DNA from: Przewalskia tangutica
Taxonomy: Eukaryota; Streptophyta; Magnoliopsida; Solanales; Solanaceae
Direction of reading: 5' to 3'
Assembly (NCBI GenBank): GCA_029844215.1
Contig: CM056724.1
Location: forward strand, 3,528,307-3,592,306
DNA: 64,000 nucleotides
Part shown: piece by piece, positions 1 to 14,400 of the stretch
How the letters are laid out: each line of letters begins with the position of its first letter
How positions within the stretch are numbered: the first letter of the stretch is position 1
The notes under the pieces: model-generated
The model's input: only the letters and a program-made list of their open reading frames with translations
What the model was told of the DNA's origin: nothing
Database searches by the model: none
Program-made: the position numbers and the translations under genes

Positions 1-560
1 AGCCAAGCCCTTAGGTTGGTGCCATTGAAGCGTGGGAAATCCATCTTGGTCATTCTGGTCATGGCACTGCCTTTTGGAGAAAACAGCTCCTTGTTGTTGA
101 GGAACAACTCCATGTTGCTGCTCCATAGAAGCATTCCTTCCACTTCCTGCAATTCCTCCTGGCACTTGACCATGTGATAAACCAACAGGAGTTGGTAGTT
201 GAGATGAAGGAGCCCCAATTGGATTCTGCATCTAAGGCATTTGACCTAACCCCAACTGATACCCATTGAGAAGCTGTTTGATCACCATGACTGGCTGGCA
301 CCCAAGCTGCAGGATTACCTGAAGGAGTGTAGATTTCTCCACTATGGTTTTCCACAGATTTTCCTCTATCAAATTTCTGCATATTATCAATGGTTTCTCT
401 CAGCTCTGCAAAGGATTTCTCATGATGTTGCTCCAGCTGAGTCTGCCGAACTGAGAAATTGGTCATTTCCATTGTCATTCTCTTAAACATTGGATCTAAT
501 CTCGTGCATATCTGCCATTGATAATACCCACAGAGCTTAAGAGAGTGCTCTAATACCAAA
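1..560 (-). mobile_element. LTR retroelement 5' end remnant: PBS and gag-like start
   Basis: TGGTATTAGAGC on the minus strand (545-556) resembles the usual PBS complementary to initiator tRNA-Met (TGGTATCAGAGC), directly inside an LTR at 561-1434. Below it an open frame to 59 contains a heptad-rich segment (MFKRMTMEMTNFSVRQTQLEQ, then FAELRETIDNM), as in the coiled N-terminus of retroelement gag proteins. The likely natural ATG (MADMHEIRSN) is in another frame, so the copy is mutated. The element is cut by the window edge, so family assignment is not possible. Confidence 0.6.
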
Positions 561-1434
561 TGTTACAAAAAGAATTTAACAATGGCGGAAACGGGAAAAA
601 CAGAGAAATTGAGAAGGAAGAAAAAGCTATAGCTAAAGCTAAGGGTAATTTCTCATTAACCAACAAAATGGAGAATAGTACAATATATAGTTCCCTTAGA
701 AACCCTAGCAAAGCCGCATATGGAATGGATAGAAACCCTTGCACTTAGGGTGCACAAAAGGTTAAAACAAGATCGAAAATCGGATTATTAGGATCATCGA
801 ATTTTCGAATGCACCGGATGTATTGACATATCAAATATAGGTGGTAAATTGATCAAACTTTATATGGTCATAACTTTGGACGTCCGTTTTACCTAAAAAA
901 ATTGATTTATTTCTCCAAAAACGCCCATCTTGCCTCAATTTCACTTTTCCCCAAATCACGTTTTCCCATTTTCAAATCTAAATATCTCGATGTACAATAG
1001 ATTTCAACGTAAAAATTTTTGTGGCAAGAATATCAATTTCAGTATTGGAAATTCAATTTTAAAAAACAAACCGAACCCCGGAACCCGACCCGACCCGGAA
1101 TTATATAATATTATATATTTGAAATTTAGAAAATTATATATATTAGGAATTTAGAAAATTATAAATTATATATATTAGGAATTATATAATTCAATATATA
1201 TTAAAAATTATATATATTATATATATTAAAAAAATAAAACTCAAATTATCGAATTTCTGATCAATTTTTCGGTCCGGATCGATTTTTGTGCACACCTACT
1301 TGCACTACTCCATAACAACCTCTGACACGGACTAGAAAGAAACAGCTTGCCTAACTAACTGGGCAAATGCATAAATAAGAAAACATAAAACATAATTAAC
1401 TAAAGGTACACCTGATTCAGCTTCAATTGTAACA
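561..1434 (-). mobile_element. LTR interrupted by a hAT MITE
   Basis: The segment starts TGTTACA next to the PBS and ends TGTAACA at 1428-1434, the usual inverted LTR ends. Without the 561 bp of MITE plus duplicated target, the LTR would be about 313 bp. No matching second LTR lies in the window. The 605 bp between it and the POL2A stop codon hold only unannotated 3' flanking sequence. Confidence 0.55.
746..1298. mobile_element. Non-autonomous hAT MITE with 8-bp target duplication
   Basis: Left end TAGGGTGCACAAAA, right end TTTTTGTGCACACCTA: inverted termini. The 8-bp CTTGCACT occurs on both sides (738-745 and 1299-1306), the target-duplication length of hAT elements. The 553-bp interior is very AT-rich, with no coding capacity. 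It sits inside the LTR, so it is the younger insertion. Confidence 0.85.
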
Positions 1435-2039
1435 GATAACAAATCAACTCCGAGTAATATATTGTCATGTCACTTATAACTTCACGTAATTTTAACAACC
1501 AACAAGATTTTTATACAGTTGACTACCTTGTCATTTACAAATCAAAGTAAAAATGTAAGGATGACTATTTTCATTTCGCTGCTCTTGCAACTGGGATATC
1601 ATAGAATAAATATAAAAAGAGACATCATTTCTAGCGCATGATACATAAGATCTTGAAAAAAAATGCTCCATTGGTGCCTCCAAATAAGTAAATATATGTA
1701 TGCTATCTGGATATATCAATCAGTTTTCCACCCAGCAAATCTGGAACTATGGGACTGGATGCAACACTTCTTTTTCCTCCCCGAAAAAAGAGTGCAGCTG
1801 TAGATATAACTTGCACTTCTCCACTGGTAGCACTCCTCGAGGGCATTTACCGAAGCCCATGTAGACAGCTGAATTTCTAAACAGATAGCTCTCATTTCAT
1901 GAATTCCTCGGATACTCTGGGGAAAAATATCTATCGATAAAATTAAATATTGCTTTGAATGCCATTGCAGAGTGGCCAGCAAAGGTTAGTGCTCAAACTG
2001 TTGTCACTAATAACGAGGTACACTTATCGATACTTGTAA

Positions 2040-2400
2040 TTACCTTGCTTCCAAAATCCAAAAAGTGCATTCTTGGAGCAATTGAAACTTTTGATTTACG
2101 GCTACATTCAAGAAGACTTGCATTTTATTGCGGAAATCCGAGACATCTTCCTTGCAGCTAAATGATCCGGCACAAGTGCAGTGGTCTGCTAAATGTGCTG
2201 CTTTAATCTGGTGGCATTTTAGGCATACCAGATCCTGAAGATGGTATAACCTCTCTCTCTGGCGCACAATTTGAACAAGAGCATTTTCCATTGCTTCACG
2301 ATCATAAGGTTGCCCACACTGGGGCACAGCACAACGCCACTCCTGAGAAATCAAAGCTCTGTCTCGACACAAGTCAAGGTCTCTGCAGTCGTTGCAGTAA
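2040..2400 (-). CDS. POL2A: Pol epsilon exon 49: C-terminal zinc module and stop
   Basis: Last coding exon, residues 2097-2216. It begins with two-base phase carry-over (AG + T) and reads YCNDCRDLDLCRD, then EWRCAVPQCGQPYDRE, then DLVCLKCHQIKAAHL, then CTCAGSFSC. These form the two cysteine clusters (CysA and CysB) that bind metal and recruit the second subunit in B-family polymerases. The protein ends FWILEAR before TAA at 2040-2042, similar in position to the ends of plant and human orthologues. The stop overlaps a possible splice donor (GCAAG/GTAATT), so a longer alternative C-terminus cannot be excluded, but the family length favours termination here. I could not identify a clear polyadenylation signal downstream. 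Confidence 0.92.
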
Positions 2401-5400
2401 CTGAAAGCAATAGATCATGGAAATTAGAAAGCAACTAAATCCTGGATATTTTAGAGAAGACAAAGCCCAGCAGTGGCAGATACTCCCACCTGCTTTTGTT
2501 TCAGATGAAAGTAACACCCATTTCCCCTACATTTACCTGCAAATGACATTTGGAAGGGTATATGATACAGAAAGACTTCGAAATTCTGCCTCCGGAGCGA
2601 ATTCCCTCACACGAACAAGTTTTAATAGATTTCTCCTCATGATCTGCATAAATAAGAAGCAATAAAAACTAATTAACAATTTAACGCCGAGCTGCAATGA
2701 AATATTATTGTTGCAGAAGAATCACGCTAGTGAAAACCGAACTTATCTTTAGCCACTAATAGACTGTCACACGCTACTTTAGAACACCACATTTCAATAG
2801 GCATCACTAAATAATTTAGCATGATATGACACGGCAAAGTAATCAAATTTATTAAAATCAGAATCTAAGTTCTAAGCACCTAACAGATTGGAAATAAAAA
2901 CATTAGCAGAACATACTGGTTTATTGAGAAGGAAAGATGATGTAATATTACAATGAAGGATGTTAAGAAATGGACCTCCGACCTACCTCAACCCAAAAAG
3001 CTAGCTATTGTGGTGAATATTGCCCAAGATCATAAGAGACCAATTACCCATCCCACAACCAATGTGGGACTTCTACCCCCCCCCCCCCATGCCCAAGACT
3101 GGATGTTTGGAGCGTGAACAATATAACATAGCGGCGCAACATCAAATAAACCAAGAATTGGACAACTTTGATACCATGTTAAGAAATGGGATTGGGCCCA
3201 ACTCAACCACAAAAGCTAGCTCTTGAGGTGTAGATTTCCCAAATCATTTATGGAGACCAATTACTCATCCCACATCCCAAGTGTCCAGTCCTGGGCATGC
3301 ATACTTGGTCTCCTTAATTTGGTCAAAATCCTCACCTCAAGACCTAGATTTTGGAGTTGAGTTAGGCTCAAGATTCATTTCATAGCAAAGGAGAAACTAG
3401 AAAAAGCCTTCAGACAGATGCATGAGCAGAACAAAAATCATTTTGATTAGTTATAGCCTGTGAGATCACAGGTAAATGAGAAAGGTCCTTCGCATTTTAC
3501 AAACCTTTCATTTTGGGATCAAGAGAAGAAAAAGGACCAACAAAGAAAAGAGGGAAACAAGCACATAACACCAGAACATAGGAGCATTGAGAGTTTTGCA
3601 TTGTTGCCAAAAGAGCATAACACGGACAATTTTGCAGCTGTCACAATATCAATGCATAGGTGCTAACAAGCCTAAATAACAAGCATTGAGAAGCAGAACA
3701 CAACAATTAAAAGAGAGGGCAGTCTTTTTGGCACATGGTGAATAGGTATTACTAATGCATATTTCCTTCATTAGTAAGAAAAAGGAATCTTGAAAAACAT
3801 TAAATACCAGAACTTCATGCTGCACATTCTGATCAAGGGCCAAAACTGCACAGACATGCTTAATGAACTCTAAAGCTGGATCCCCCTTCTGGACGTAGCT
3901 ATAAGATTGTGAGTTTGCATCTGATGTCTCCTGGATCTTCTGAGAGTTGTTCATCACTTTCATTTGAAGATTAGGGTCACAAACAATTTTCAGAAGTTTG
4001 TCAGTGAAGTAAGTTCGGATCTGCAGGCAGAATTTTCTAAAGTTACTTTCTCACACGTTAAAGAACCCAGCACAAAATTGACAATGACAATGGATGCTTA
4101 TGAATGAGTCGTAGCAGATACCTTCTTCTTTAGATCTTCTGCCATTTTCAAATCATATGTTTCAGCAAGTGCAGCAGTGATTGATGGTGTACATAAATCA
4201 CCATCACTAGTAGATGCTCGATGTGTAGCTTCTTCTTGTGCATATTTCCATGGAACATACATAAACTCGGAAACAATCAAAATGAAGTGATCCTGCATGA
4301 AAGATCAGCACTGATTAATAAGGCAGAACACTTTATCAAGGAGACTGAGGATCAACTGTGTTTTATTGCAATATGGTGCGACCAAGTTAACTTGCGCTAT
4401 TAAGATTGGTGGGTCCACTTGTATCTTGTTGCACCTTCATATAATAAAAGCAGTGTTCCTGTATAGTTTCTAGCTGGAGGAAATACCTGAGTTGCCTTCG
4501 GTAAATTTTCTGCAATGTTCCAGCTTGACACAATGTCAACTTGAGATTCACCACACACACTTTCTTCACCTGGTTCTGAGTTAACTTCTAAAGGCCCATC
4601 ACCAAGTCTAGCTTGAATTCCGCCAAAATTGTACTATCATAAAAGGATAATTGTAAGACGGAAATTAAATAAATGGGGATAGAAAGAACATATCTGTTGT
4701 CAGAACCATCAAATGAACGTTAGCTTCCTAAATCTTTACCCAGAATAATGGAATGCTTTATGAGGCAAGGAACATCCAATTTTTTTCTATCTTATTTACA
4801 TATGGATTCTACCTACTGATTTGATGCATTGCAATTTCATTTAGATTACACTTAGGCTATCTTATCTAACATTCATTTGGGTTGAAAAGATAATACACAT
4901 TATATCCCATCACAAAGGCTGGCTAAGGCATTGATAGCATGAAAAACTACTGCAAGAGATATCTAGTGGCCAACAAATTAATCATCGCGTACTCAAAAAC
5001 AGGGATTCAGGTAAATTAACGATTTGAAGAAAAATGTGACAACCACTAGGATACAGCTAGAGACTCGGAACATGATGGGCTCCTATCTAAAATTATGAAT
5101 GCATGTATCAGGATTGACTTAGAAACAACAAAAGGATCTTTTTGTAATTTTATAGGCATTAAACGTGTTTCTTGGAGAAATGAAGGAAAGGACAGAACGG
5201 GAATCTAAATGTTAATAACAAGAACAATTAAGCCAACTGCCACAACTAACCTGATCCATGAAAAGCAATGAGTGCCAGAACTGTAAGGGCTCAAGTTCAA
5301 TCCACTCAAACAATTCTCTGCAGATACACGAGTAAGGGAAGAAAGCCAAAAATAAGTAAATCTGTTTAGAAAAAAGAACTTCAGATTCAAGAGACCAACC

Positions 5401-8400
5401 TTGTTTGTACTGCTTTAATAACACTATCACAGTAGGCTTTGGCTGCAGATACATCTGACTTCCCAGTGTCAATTATAATTTTTGAGAAGCTGGCAAACAC
5501 AATAGCAGCACCAAATTTTCGGAGTTCAGCCACAAGCAATGCAAACATCTTTTGCATAACCTGACAATTATGAAAATATTAAAGCATCAGTTTTGATGAG
5601 TGCAAAAAGAAATGGGAACCACGTGTGAATGAATTAGCATGCTGGGACACATCCCAGAGAAATAGGTGTCATCAATGTCTTATGTATCAATAAAGTATTT
5701 GTTTAGGAGTTGGAGAAGGACTGTCAACAGTACTAATAACAAGAAGGCACGTCATGCATCTAGACTTCCAAATAGAACTCTTTATGTTCTTTTTAGACAA
5801 CCCAGAAGTTTGTTATTCAAGAAATTACCTTGTGAAGCATACTGTGGAGAGCTGGGTCATGCAGTCTAGATCGGGGGCTGCAATAGTTAGAAGGACAGTG
5901 TAGCATTAGCAATCAAATATAATTGTGAACAAAGGTGAAAGAAGCAACCAAACCTGCAGAGCCATCGGTACAAATGTTGCAGCATTGCATCAGCAAATAT
6001 GTTTCCTGATGTTACTGCATCTGTAAGGCACCTCTGAATCAACTGCTTGAGTACACGAAATGCAGGTGCACAGGAGGTCGTTGCATCAGAGAAGTACTGT
6101 TCATTAGTAAAATTCGCCATAGGGTCCTGGTCCAGTCCAAACAGAGTGCCTCCTTCCATTTCATTTACTTGGTTGCTTTTCAGTAGAGCATCGACAGCCA
6201 GATGATGAATCTGATCACAATATCAGAAATAAGAAGTTTTTTAGTAAAAATTGTAATAGTATTACCTGTGTATTGGGAACTTTATACAAGACATATAAAG
6301 GAAAGAAGTAACTGAAAGAAAATTGATGGAAATTTAGACCTTCAGCTCAACAGTAACTTTTCTATATGCACCCGGGTAAGTAAGAACCGGTTGATTGACC
6401 TGCTTTCATAAAGCACAAGATTGCTTAAAATGTGATCAAGGAAAATGTCAGAAGGGTTAAAATTATCTTGAATAGTCAGTAAGAGAAATAAAGAAAGCAG
6501 ATATTATTATAAAAGAACATATATTAAAGTTGACCTCATCCATAAACGAGGATACTTCATCATTAACACCTCCCAAGTCAGGGATGCCATTATCAGATAT
6601 CCACAGGACCTGTGAGGATCAACAAGATTTATACAATCGTGTAAGGATATCTAAAAAATGCATTTATGATGCACAGAAAAAACTTAAGTTGCTGAGAGTT
6701 TCAACGAAAATTCTTGCTTGCAAAAGTGCAAGATGAGAGAAACATAGAAAAAAACAATTTAAAAAGGCTACTTATGAAGGTGGATTATTAGCACTCTATA
6801 TCATCAGAAATATTAAACCCTTCATCACGTAAAGAAGTACAGTTCAATATGAATGAGATAACCTGTTGCTGATCACGAAGTGCTCTAGAAAAGAAGATAT
6901 CTGCGGTATGCATGAGCCAATCAACATCAAAATTCCCTATGGGAACCTACAAATGAGGCAATTGAAAACTTTTAACATTCAGAACTTTCTTTGATTAGGA
7001 TACTGGAAAGGAGAGAATAAGAAACAAATTACATGGGCATATCTTGAGAGAGTGATCCTTTCATTTAGCCACTGGGAGGATGTTACACATCGCTGCATTC
7101 CAATCTTCGCTGCTACATTTTGCCAGCCTAGTGCCTGAAAAGGAGAATTTTTCATTGTTTCATTGAGTATACATAACGATAAGATACACAAAGCAATTGA
7201 TCCTTCTTAATCAGGTACTATTATCATTTGTTGGACCTGATATTGGCTATCCCGAGCATTACAAGGGATACTGATGCAAGGAAAATCATCCAAAGCTCGT
7301 ATGCCAGACTTCAGTAAATGGGCATTAGGGCACTCAATCATGGCAACTGCAGGTCCATGATTCCTGTATGTCAACCAACGGATTTACATGAGATACTCAC
7401 CAAAAGATACGGGGCTAAATATGAAAGAGAATGTTTCAGAAAAAGCTGAATCTCTCCTGATAGCTTGAGTTCAGAATTTCAAGATAGGAAAACACAAACG
7501 GAAACACAAATTTGATAATCCCTAAACATATGTCATCAGTCTTGAGATTCCACCACAACAACAACAACATACCCAGTGGAACCCCACAACGTGGTGTCTG
7601 GGGAGGGTAAAGTGTACGCAGACCTTACCTTTACCTTGGGAGGTAGAGATGTTTCTGAAAGACCCCCGGCTCAAGAGTAAGGACAAGAAATTCAAAGCAG
7701 TATGAAAATGAAAATAACGAAAGCGACTAAGTCATGATAAAGCAATGTGAAAAAGGAGCAGTAGCTACCACAGATAAAATAAGATAATTAAAGTACAAAA
7801 ATAACAGATAGTAGCAAAAATCAAAGGGCAAGAAACTATAACTCGGAAAGAAAGGTCTCTCTCCCGGTAGGTCGAGCCTCCTTTTCAGTCGCCCTCTACA
7901 TCGTTATTTTTTCCATAGATATGTAATTTCAATACTGTTGTTAGAATAGAGGATTTCATATATAGTATCCTACTAGGAAAGAGATTGTAATGTAGAATAG
8001 GAATAGGATTTCATATATAGTATCCTAGCAGGAAAGGATTATAAAGGAGTGTTTATAAATAGAGCTCAGTGTAATCATGTAGATACAACAATTCAATAAT
8101 AATATTTTCTCACATGATATCAGAGCTTTTACGATCTCGATAGAGCATCAAAGAGCTTTCGCAGCCGGCGGGCGGCACTAGCCAATGTGTCGCCCGTCTC
8201 GCCAAAGATAATAGTAGAGTGAACAGTGTCTCGTGAACATTATCGCATGAATAGTGTTTTCCCGATGTGAATAGTAATTTTGGCATGAACAGTTACCAAA
8301 TTTCAATCGTCAGAACTAGGGTTCCGGCGAATCCACGATGTCTCGAGGCATTCTTTTAAGAATTATTTTTACTGTCAGTATCACGTAGAGATTCTGAGTT

Positions 8401-11400
8401 GACCCATACCGTTTTCTTCGAGGTTCAACAACTTTTCCAGAATAATTTCTTTTCCCGTAGGGTCGTGTCATCATTCACATCCTACCCACAAAATACCATC
8501 ACAGTCATGTCAATTCCGGCGACTATTTTACGTTCTGTAGAGTCGTGTCATCATTCTGATCCTACGCACAAAATACCATCACAGCGTTGTACCTCAATTT
8601 CGGCGATTGTTTTGCATCCTTCTCTTCCAGAGCATTAGTAAGAAAGTAGCGAAGATTCGAAAAACTAATAAATATCACCACAACGCATAATTTTTCCAGT
8701 GATTGCTAGCGTCACATCTCTATCCAGTGGTGTTGTGCAGAATCCGACACCACCACAACATAGATCAAGTTCAAGCTAGTGAGAGACTAATTGTTGTGCA
8801 AATTTTCAACAATTTCCAGGAAAGCAAATCCGTCACTGTGCAATATTTTCGGTGACAACTTAGTTGTCCGCTGCAAAATTATTTTCAGATAGTGTTGCGC
8901 AAATTCCAACACCACCACGAGGTAGATCAATCTCTTCTGACCAAAACCCAATCAGCGGCTCTGAAAAATACCCACTCACGCGCCACCACGTCCCGCTCGA
9001 AGTGCCAACTCCAGCTAGCGCGTCAGATCCACGCGCCATGCATGCACCTTTTTCCGGCCAAATCTCTGTGATTTTCTTCTTGGGTTATGTTTGCCAGATT
9101 CCATCCATCTTTCAAGTTATAATTCACTACGTCTCTCGGTTTTGATATGTTAAACTCCCAAAATGAGAATTGGAAGTTCAAGTCATATGATTACTTCAAA
9201 ACCCTTAAGGAGGAGATCAGAAAATCGCACATCACAGCCCATGAAGAAGCAACAAGGACGAGGTCGTCTTGGAAGATCTCGACCTAGGTGTAGTTATTGT
9301 AATAGGCTTGGACACATTCGTGCAGTATGTTATTCTCTCCATGGTAACCTTAAGGAGAAAGTTTATATGGAGCAACCACCTGGTTTTGTTGCTCAGGGGA
9401 GTCTAACCCGATTGCGTTGATCACTTTATGGTCTGAAACAATCTCCCAGAGCCTGGTTTGGGAAATCCAACACAGTAATTCAGGAGTTTGGCATGACTCG
9501 TACTAAAGGTCTCAGCAGACTGAAGTGTTTTCTAGGTATTGAGGTTGCTCAATCCAGATCAGATATACTCTCCAGCGATATTATTACAAAAATTTGTGAA
9601 GTCGAGTGATCAGTTTGCAGATATTTTACCAAGTCGCTCACTAGTCCTCGTATTAATTACATCTATAACAAGCTCGGTACATATGACTTGTATGCACCAG
9701 CTTGAGGGGAGTGTTAGAATAGAGGATTTCATATATAGTATTCTACTAAGAAAAGGATTGTAATGAAGTGTCCATAAATAGAGTTCAGTGTAATCATGTA
9801 GATACAACAATTCAATAATAATATTTTCTCTCATATTTTCTCACAACTGCGACTACTAATATGAAAGGATAAGCGAGGCTACCTACTAGTCTTCTACCCT
9901 AATTTGAGTCCTCTGTAACCTCCTATCGGTAAGTCTTGAAATTCCACCACCATCCAAAAAAGTATAGCATGTTACAAGCAAACACCTTCTCTCTATGCAT
10001 GATGTGTGTGTGGACGAATTGGATGTTTAACTAGGCATCACATTGTACATTGACGGAGCTAGGACTTAAATTAAGGGGTGTCAAAAAATAATTATTATGT
10101 TTCTACCTAGGATCGAACTCGTGACCTTAAGGAACTTTTGCAACCCCTTAACCACTACACCAAACCTTACTGATATATATTCCTATTAAACCAAACTTCG
10201 ACCTATTTATACAATGTAATTTCCCGAAACGGTAGCTCCGCCCCTAATCACACATGCAATCACAGTAGTCTATTCTTTTTGGTGTTGTTGAAGTTCATAA
10301 ACATGTCTACCAATGAAGAATTGGGATTTGGGTGATATTTTAATGCTTGTATTAGCCAAAACAGGTTGATCAAAGTCAATATGTTCAGAATTAAGGAGCA
10401 ATAATTCATTCCTACCAGTTAAGTAGCATAGAAGTTAGAACTGTTAGAGTATCGCATATTGGTTGAGGAAATGGATTGTTGTCCCCTTACATGGTTTAAG
10501 GCAATCCTCACCTTTGAACTAGCTTTTGTTCTTGTGTTCGGCCAAATGTCCATTTTCTTAACATGTATTAGAGTCACGCCCATCCCTATTCAAGGTTGAC
10601 CTAATGTGCTTCCCCAATATTATGCTATTCACACTTTAGATGTCCACCCCTGAGCGTACGGAGGTGTTACAGTATCACCTTATACGGTTTTGGCAATCTT
10701 CACCCTATGAGCTAACTCTTGGGAGTCAACTTAGGCCCAATGTCCATTTTCTTAACAAAAACAATATTGTGCATCAACATTTCCTGGCATATGAATAGTG
10801 TGAAATATGGTTCAACATATGACTAGCAGGAAACTAAGGATTCGAGATGATCCTACGGAATGTTGTTTAGGCTAAAGAAATTGTATACTATCAGCCTATG
10901 AACTGAAAAGGTAAGAAACAAATTTCAAACTATATGATTGACAAGAGGGCATACTAAGAACAAATAGAATGATAAGGATTAAGATAATGGAAAATAACCT
11001 ATGCTCATTAATTGCACTCTGTAGAATCCTCTCAACGTCCTTGATGTACCCGACGTAATCCACCTAATACAATAAGGATAAGAATGAGATCAAAGCCAAA
11101 ACATTATTTAATTGAATGCTATTTTGAGGAACCAATGACCTTACCTTGAAACTAATACCTTCCTTTTGTGTGATAGGCTGCCCAGACAATGTTTGGGAAG
11201 CTTCATAAAAATGTCTTTCAAGAATGTGTGGTGATAATTCCTTGTTTTGAAATGGATTAACAACCACAACATGTATCATCTTGGACGCAGGAAAATGTCC
11301 CACGTAAATGGCTCGTCCATCGGACACGCTGAAATGTAATTCAGATATCACATATTAAGTCTTAATAACTCGCACAATCTGTAATGTGAACTTAAGCAGT

Positions 11401-14400
11401 TGTGCGACTAAATCCAGAAGAAGCAAATTGGTCACGAAAATCAATGCCGAATTACAGAAGCAACATGCCTGCAATTGAAGTTCAACAATTAATATTGTTC
11501 TAACAAAATGCTTGACCAATGCTAGTGAAGACCCATATGTTTGCTTACACCTATGGAAGAATTCGAGAATTGGTTTTATTCAAAGTAAAATGTTAAGGAT
11601 CTGATTTGGTTGCATTTGGATTAGGAAACTACTGGTTTTTAGTATAGTTATGGGAGAATAAGGGTCCATTTTTGGACCAAAAATGTAAAAACGTGCATGT
11701 TTAGATTTAGTTTTGCATGAACTTTTGGTTGGTTTTGGGAGGACATTCTGGATGAATTGGTTTTGTTTTCTTTTTTCCAAAAGCCAATATGAGTGTTTGG
11801 ATTTGGTTTTGGTTGAACTAATTACCAGTTTGTTTAGAGAGAATTGGCACTGGGCTGTCGTTTTGGAAAATTGCCACTAAACTCCTAAAACATTATCGAG
11901 ACTTCCAACATAACAATTCCCTGGCACCATCTTAGTGTCAGTTCTGTTTTTAATAGATTTACTAGTTTACCAGTTCCAATAGAACATATTAGAGACTTTC
12001 ATGTAATTGAAATTAATTAAAACCGGCTGAACATCTTTTGTTTTCCACCAAATGTAATTCAAAATAAAAGATCAAATTAAGGGAAATAATTAAAATTTGA
12101 AACCTGAAAGCAGTGCCCAACAGACAGCCTAATGGCTCAGTTAGTTTCAAAAAATAAACACCCATATATTTAAGAACACTCTGTCAATCAACTCAGTAAG
12201 AAAATAAGGGCTACTAAGAGCATGTTTGTATGACTTTCCACTTATTCCCATTTAAGTGTAACTTTTTCTTTTACAACCACTTATTTTCTCTGAATAAATC
12301 TGCTTCAATCAGATCTTTTTATGGCCCAAAGATTCTTGAGTAGATGACCTTTCACCAACCACTTCCACTCCCAGCGAACAGCCACCACTGCTGCTGTCAC
12401 TATCAATCTCTCTTCTTTTCTATACTACTACTTTCCGTTCCTCATCTGTTCTCCTATAATTACCACCAACTGCCACAAACAGGGGGGGGGGGGGGTAGAA
12501 GGAGTGGTACACAGCCACAAATCATCCAAAAAAAAGAGTTGCATAGAAGAAGAAAGAAAGATCCAAAGAGTAGCTGGAAGAAGCATATTTCTGAGTTTCG
12601 ACTTTGCTACTCCTTTTTTATTTTATGACTTTCAGCATCATGTGAAGTTGTAATATTATCTAAACATTAAGAATTATTAAATCAAATATTGAGTCTCATG
12701 TCCCTTCTTTTTCTGATGCTTTTGTCGTGATTAATATCTATGAAACTGATTTGCATTTTATAGAGAACAAATATAATATAAAAAGGTTAATTTAAAATAC
12801 GATGTGGATCACCTTCTTCTACACAGCGGGATGACTTTGAGTTATGGTGGGATATGTTTAGGTGGTTTGACACTTCATGGGTAATGCCAAAGACTGTGAA
12901 AGAGCTATTGTTCAATCGGTAGAGTGGGAGGACAAGACGAAGGGCTTGGAACGTGGTTCCGCATGCGCTAATGTGGGTTGTTTGGAGAGAGAAATAGGAG
13001 AGCTTTTGAAGGCGTAGAATCGAGTTTTTCTCAATTGAAGAGTAGCCTCCACTCCGTTATTTTCTTTTGGTGCATTAAGAAAGTTCCTTGTTGTATAGAT
13101 GATGATTGGATGGAGTTTGTAGAGAATCATATTATTTTGTAGAGTCTTACTTTTGGTATACCCCTTGTATACAGTTGTTTATGGCCATGTTTATGAATGG
13201 AAATATTTTACTTTATAAAAAAAAGATTTTCTCAAACATTTTGTTGATAGAATATTTTAATTATTATTTTATTTGAAATTTGATGCTATAATGAAGTGAA
13301 TCTAGAAGTAGAAGGAAGGAAATTGCAAGAGAAAAAAAAAGATAATTCTTCATTTATGCTCCTTCCATTGTGGGATTACAGTAATATACTCTACTAGGAA
13401 GAAAGGACTAAAAGGTCAATAACAAAACAATAGTAGAAACTTAGAGAGACCAACTAGCAAACTAATCATGGTAGTGTAACTAACTCAATAACAGCTTATG
13501 TACGAACTGTAGGAGGAGACTCGGAGCACTTTCCAGTGATGATGGGGTTGCACTAGGGATCAGCTCTAAGTCCATTCCTATTTGCTTTGGTGATGGATGG
13601 ACTAACACGACAAATTTAAGGGGAGGTGTCATGGTGTATGTTATTCGCAGATGACATAGTCCTGATTGATGAGACCCGCAGCGGAGTGAACACTAAGTTG
13701 GAGGTTTGGAGATAGACTCTGGAGTCTAAAGGGTTCAAGTTGAGTAGGACCAAGACAGAATACTTGGAGTGCAAGTTCAGTAACGGGAGCGACTTTGAGA
13801 CCATCGTGGAGGTGAGGCTTGGTACTCAAGTCACTCCAAAGAAAGGAAGTTTCAAGTATCTCGGGTCCATTATCCAAGGGAATGGAGAGATTGATGATGA
13901 TGTCACACATCGTATTAGTGCAGGGCGGATGAAATGAAGGCTTGCTTCCGGAGTATTGTGTGATAAAAAGGTGGAACCAAACTTAAAAGGCAAGTTCTTA
14001 TGGTGGTGGTTAGACCGACTATGTTGTATGGGGCAGAGTGTTGGTCAGTCAAGACTTCGCACATCCAAAAGATAAGAAAGCAGCTCCAAAGTTTTCCTCA
14101 GATCTTGAGCCAGCTCGAAAGTTGCGAAGATGAGGATGATGAGATGGATGTGTGGGCATACAAGGAGGGATATGATTAGAAATGATGATATCTGGGACAG
14201 AGTGGAGTGCCTCGGTAGATGATAAGATGTGAGAAGCGAGGTTGAGATGGTTCGGGCATGTTCAGAGGAGAGACACAAATGACCCAGTGCGAAAATGTGA
14301 GAGATTGGTCATGGACGGGTTCAGGAGGGATAGAGGTAGGTCAAAGAAGTATTTGGGAGAGGTAATTAAACGGGATATGGTGCAAATACAACTTACTGAG

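Noticed and set aside
1716..1982. Possible extra 3' exon of POL2A
   Set aside because: A donor-like GCAAG/GTAATT overlaps the stop codon, but the protein already ends at the family's usual position and the open frame downstream has no resemblance to the polymerase.
13740..13937. Host gene for a 65-codon frame and the overlapping minus frames
   Set aside because: Part of the RTE reverse transcriptase; the antisense frames are shadows.
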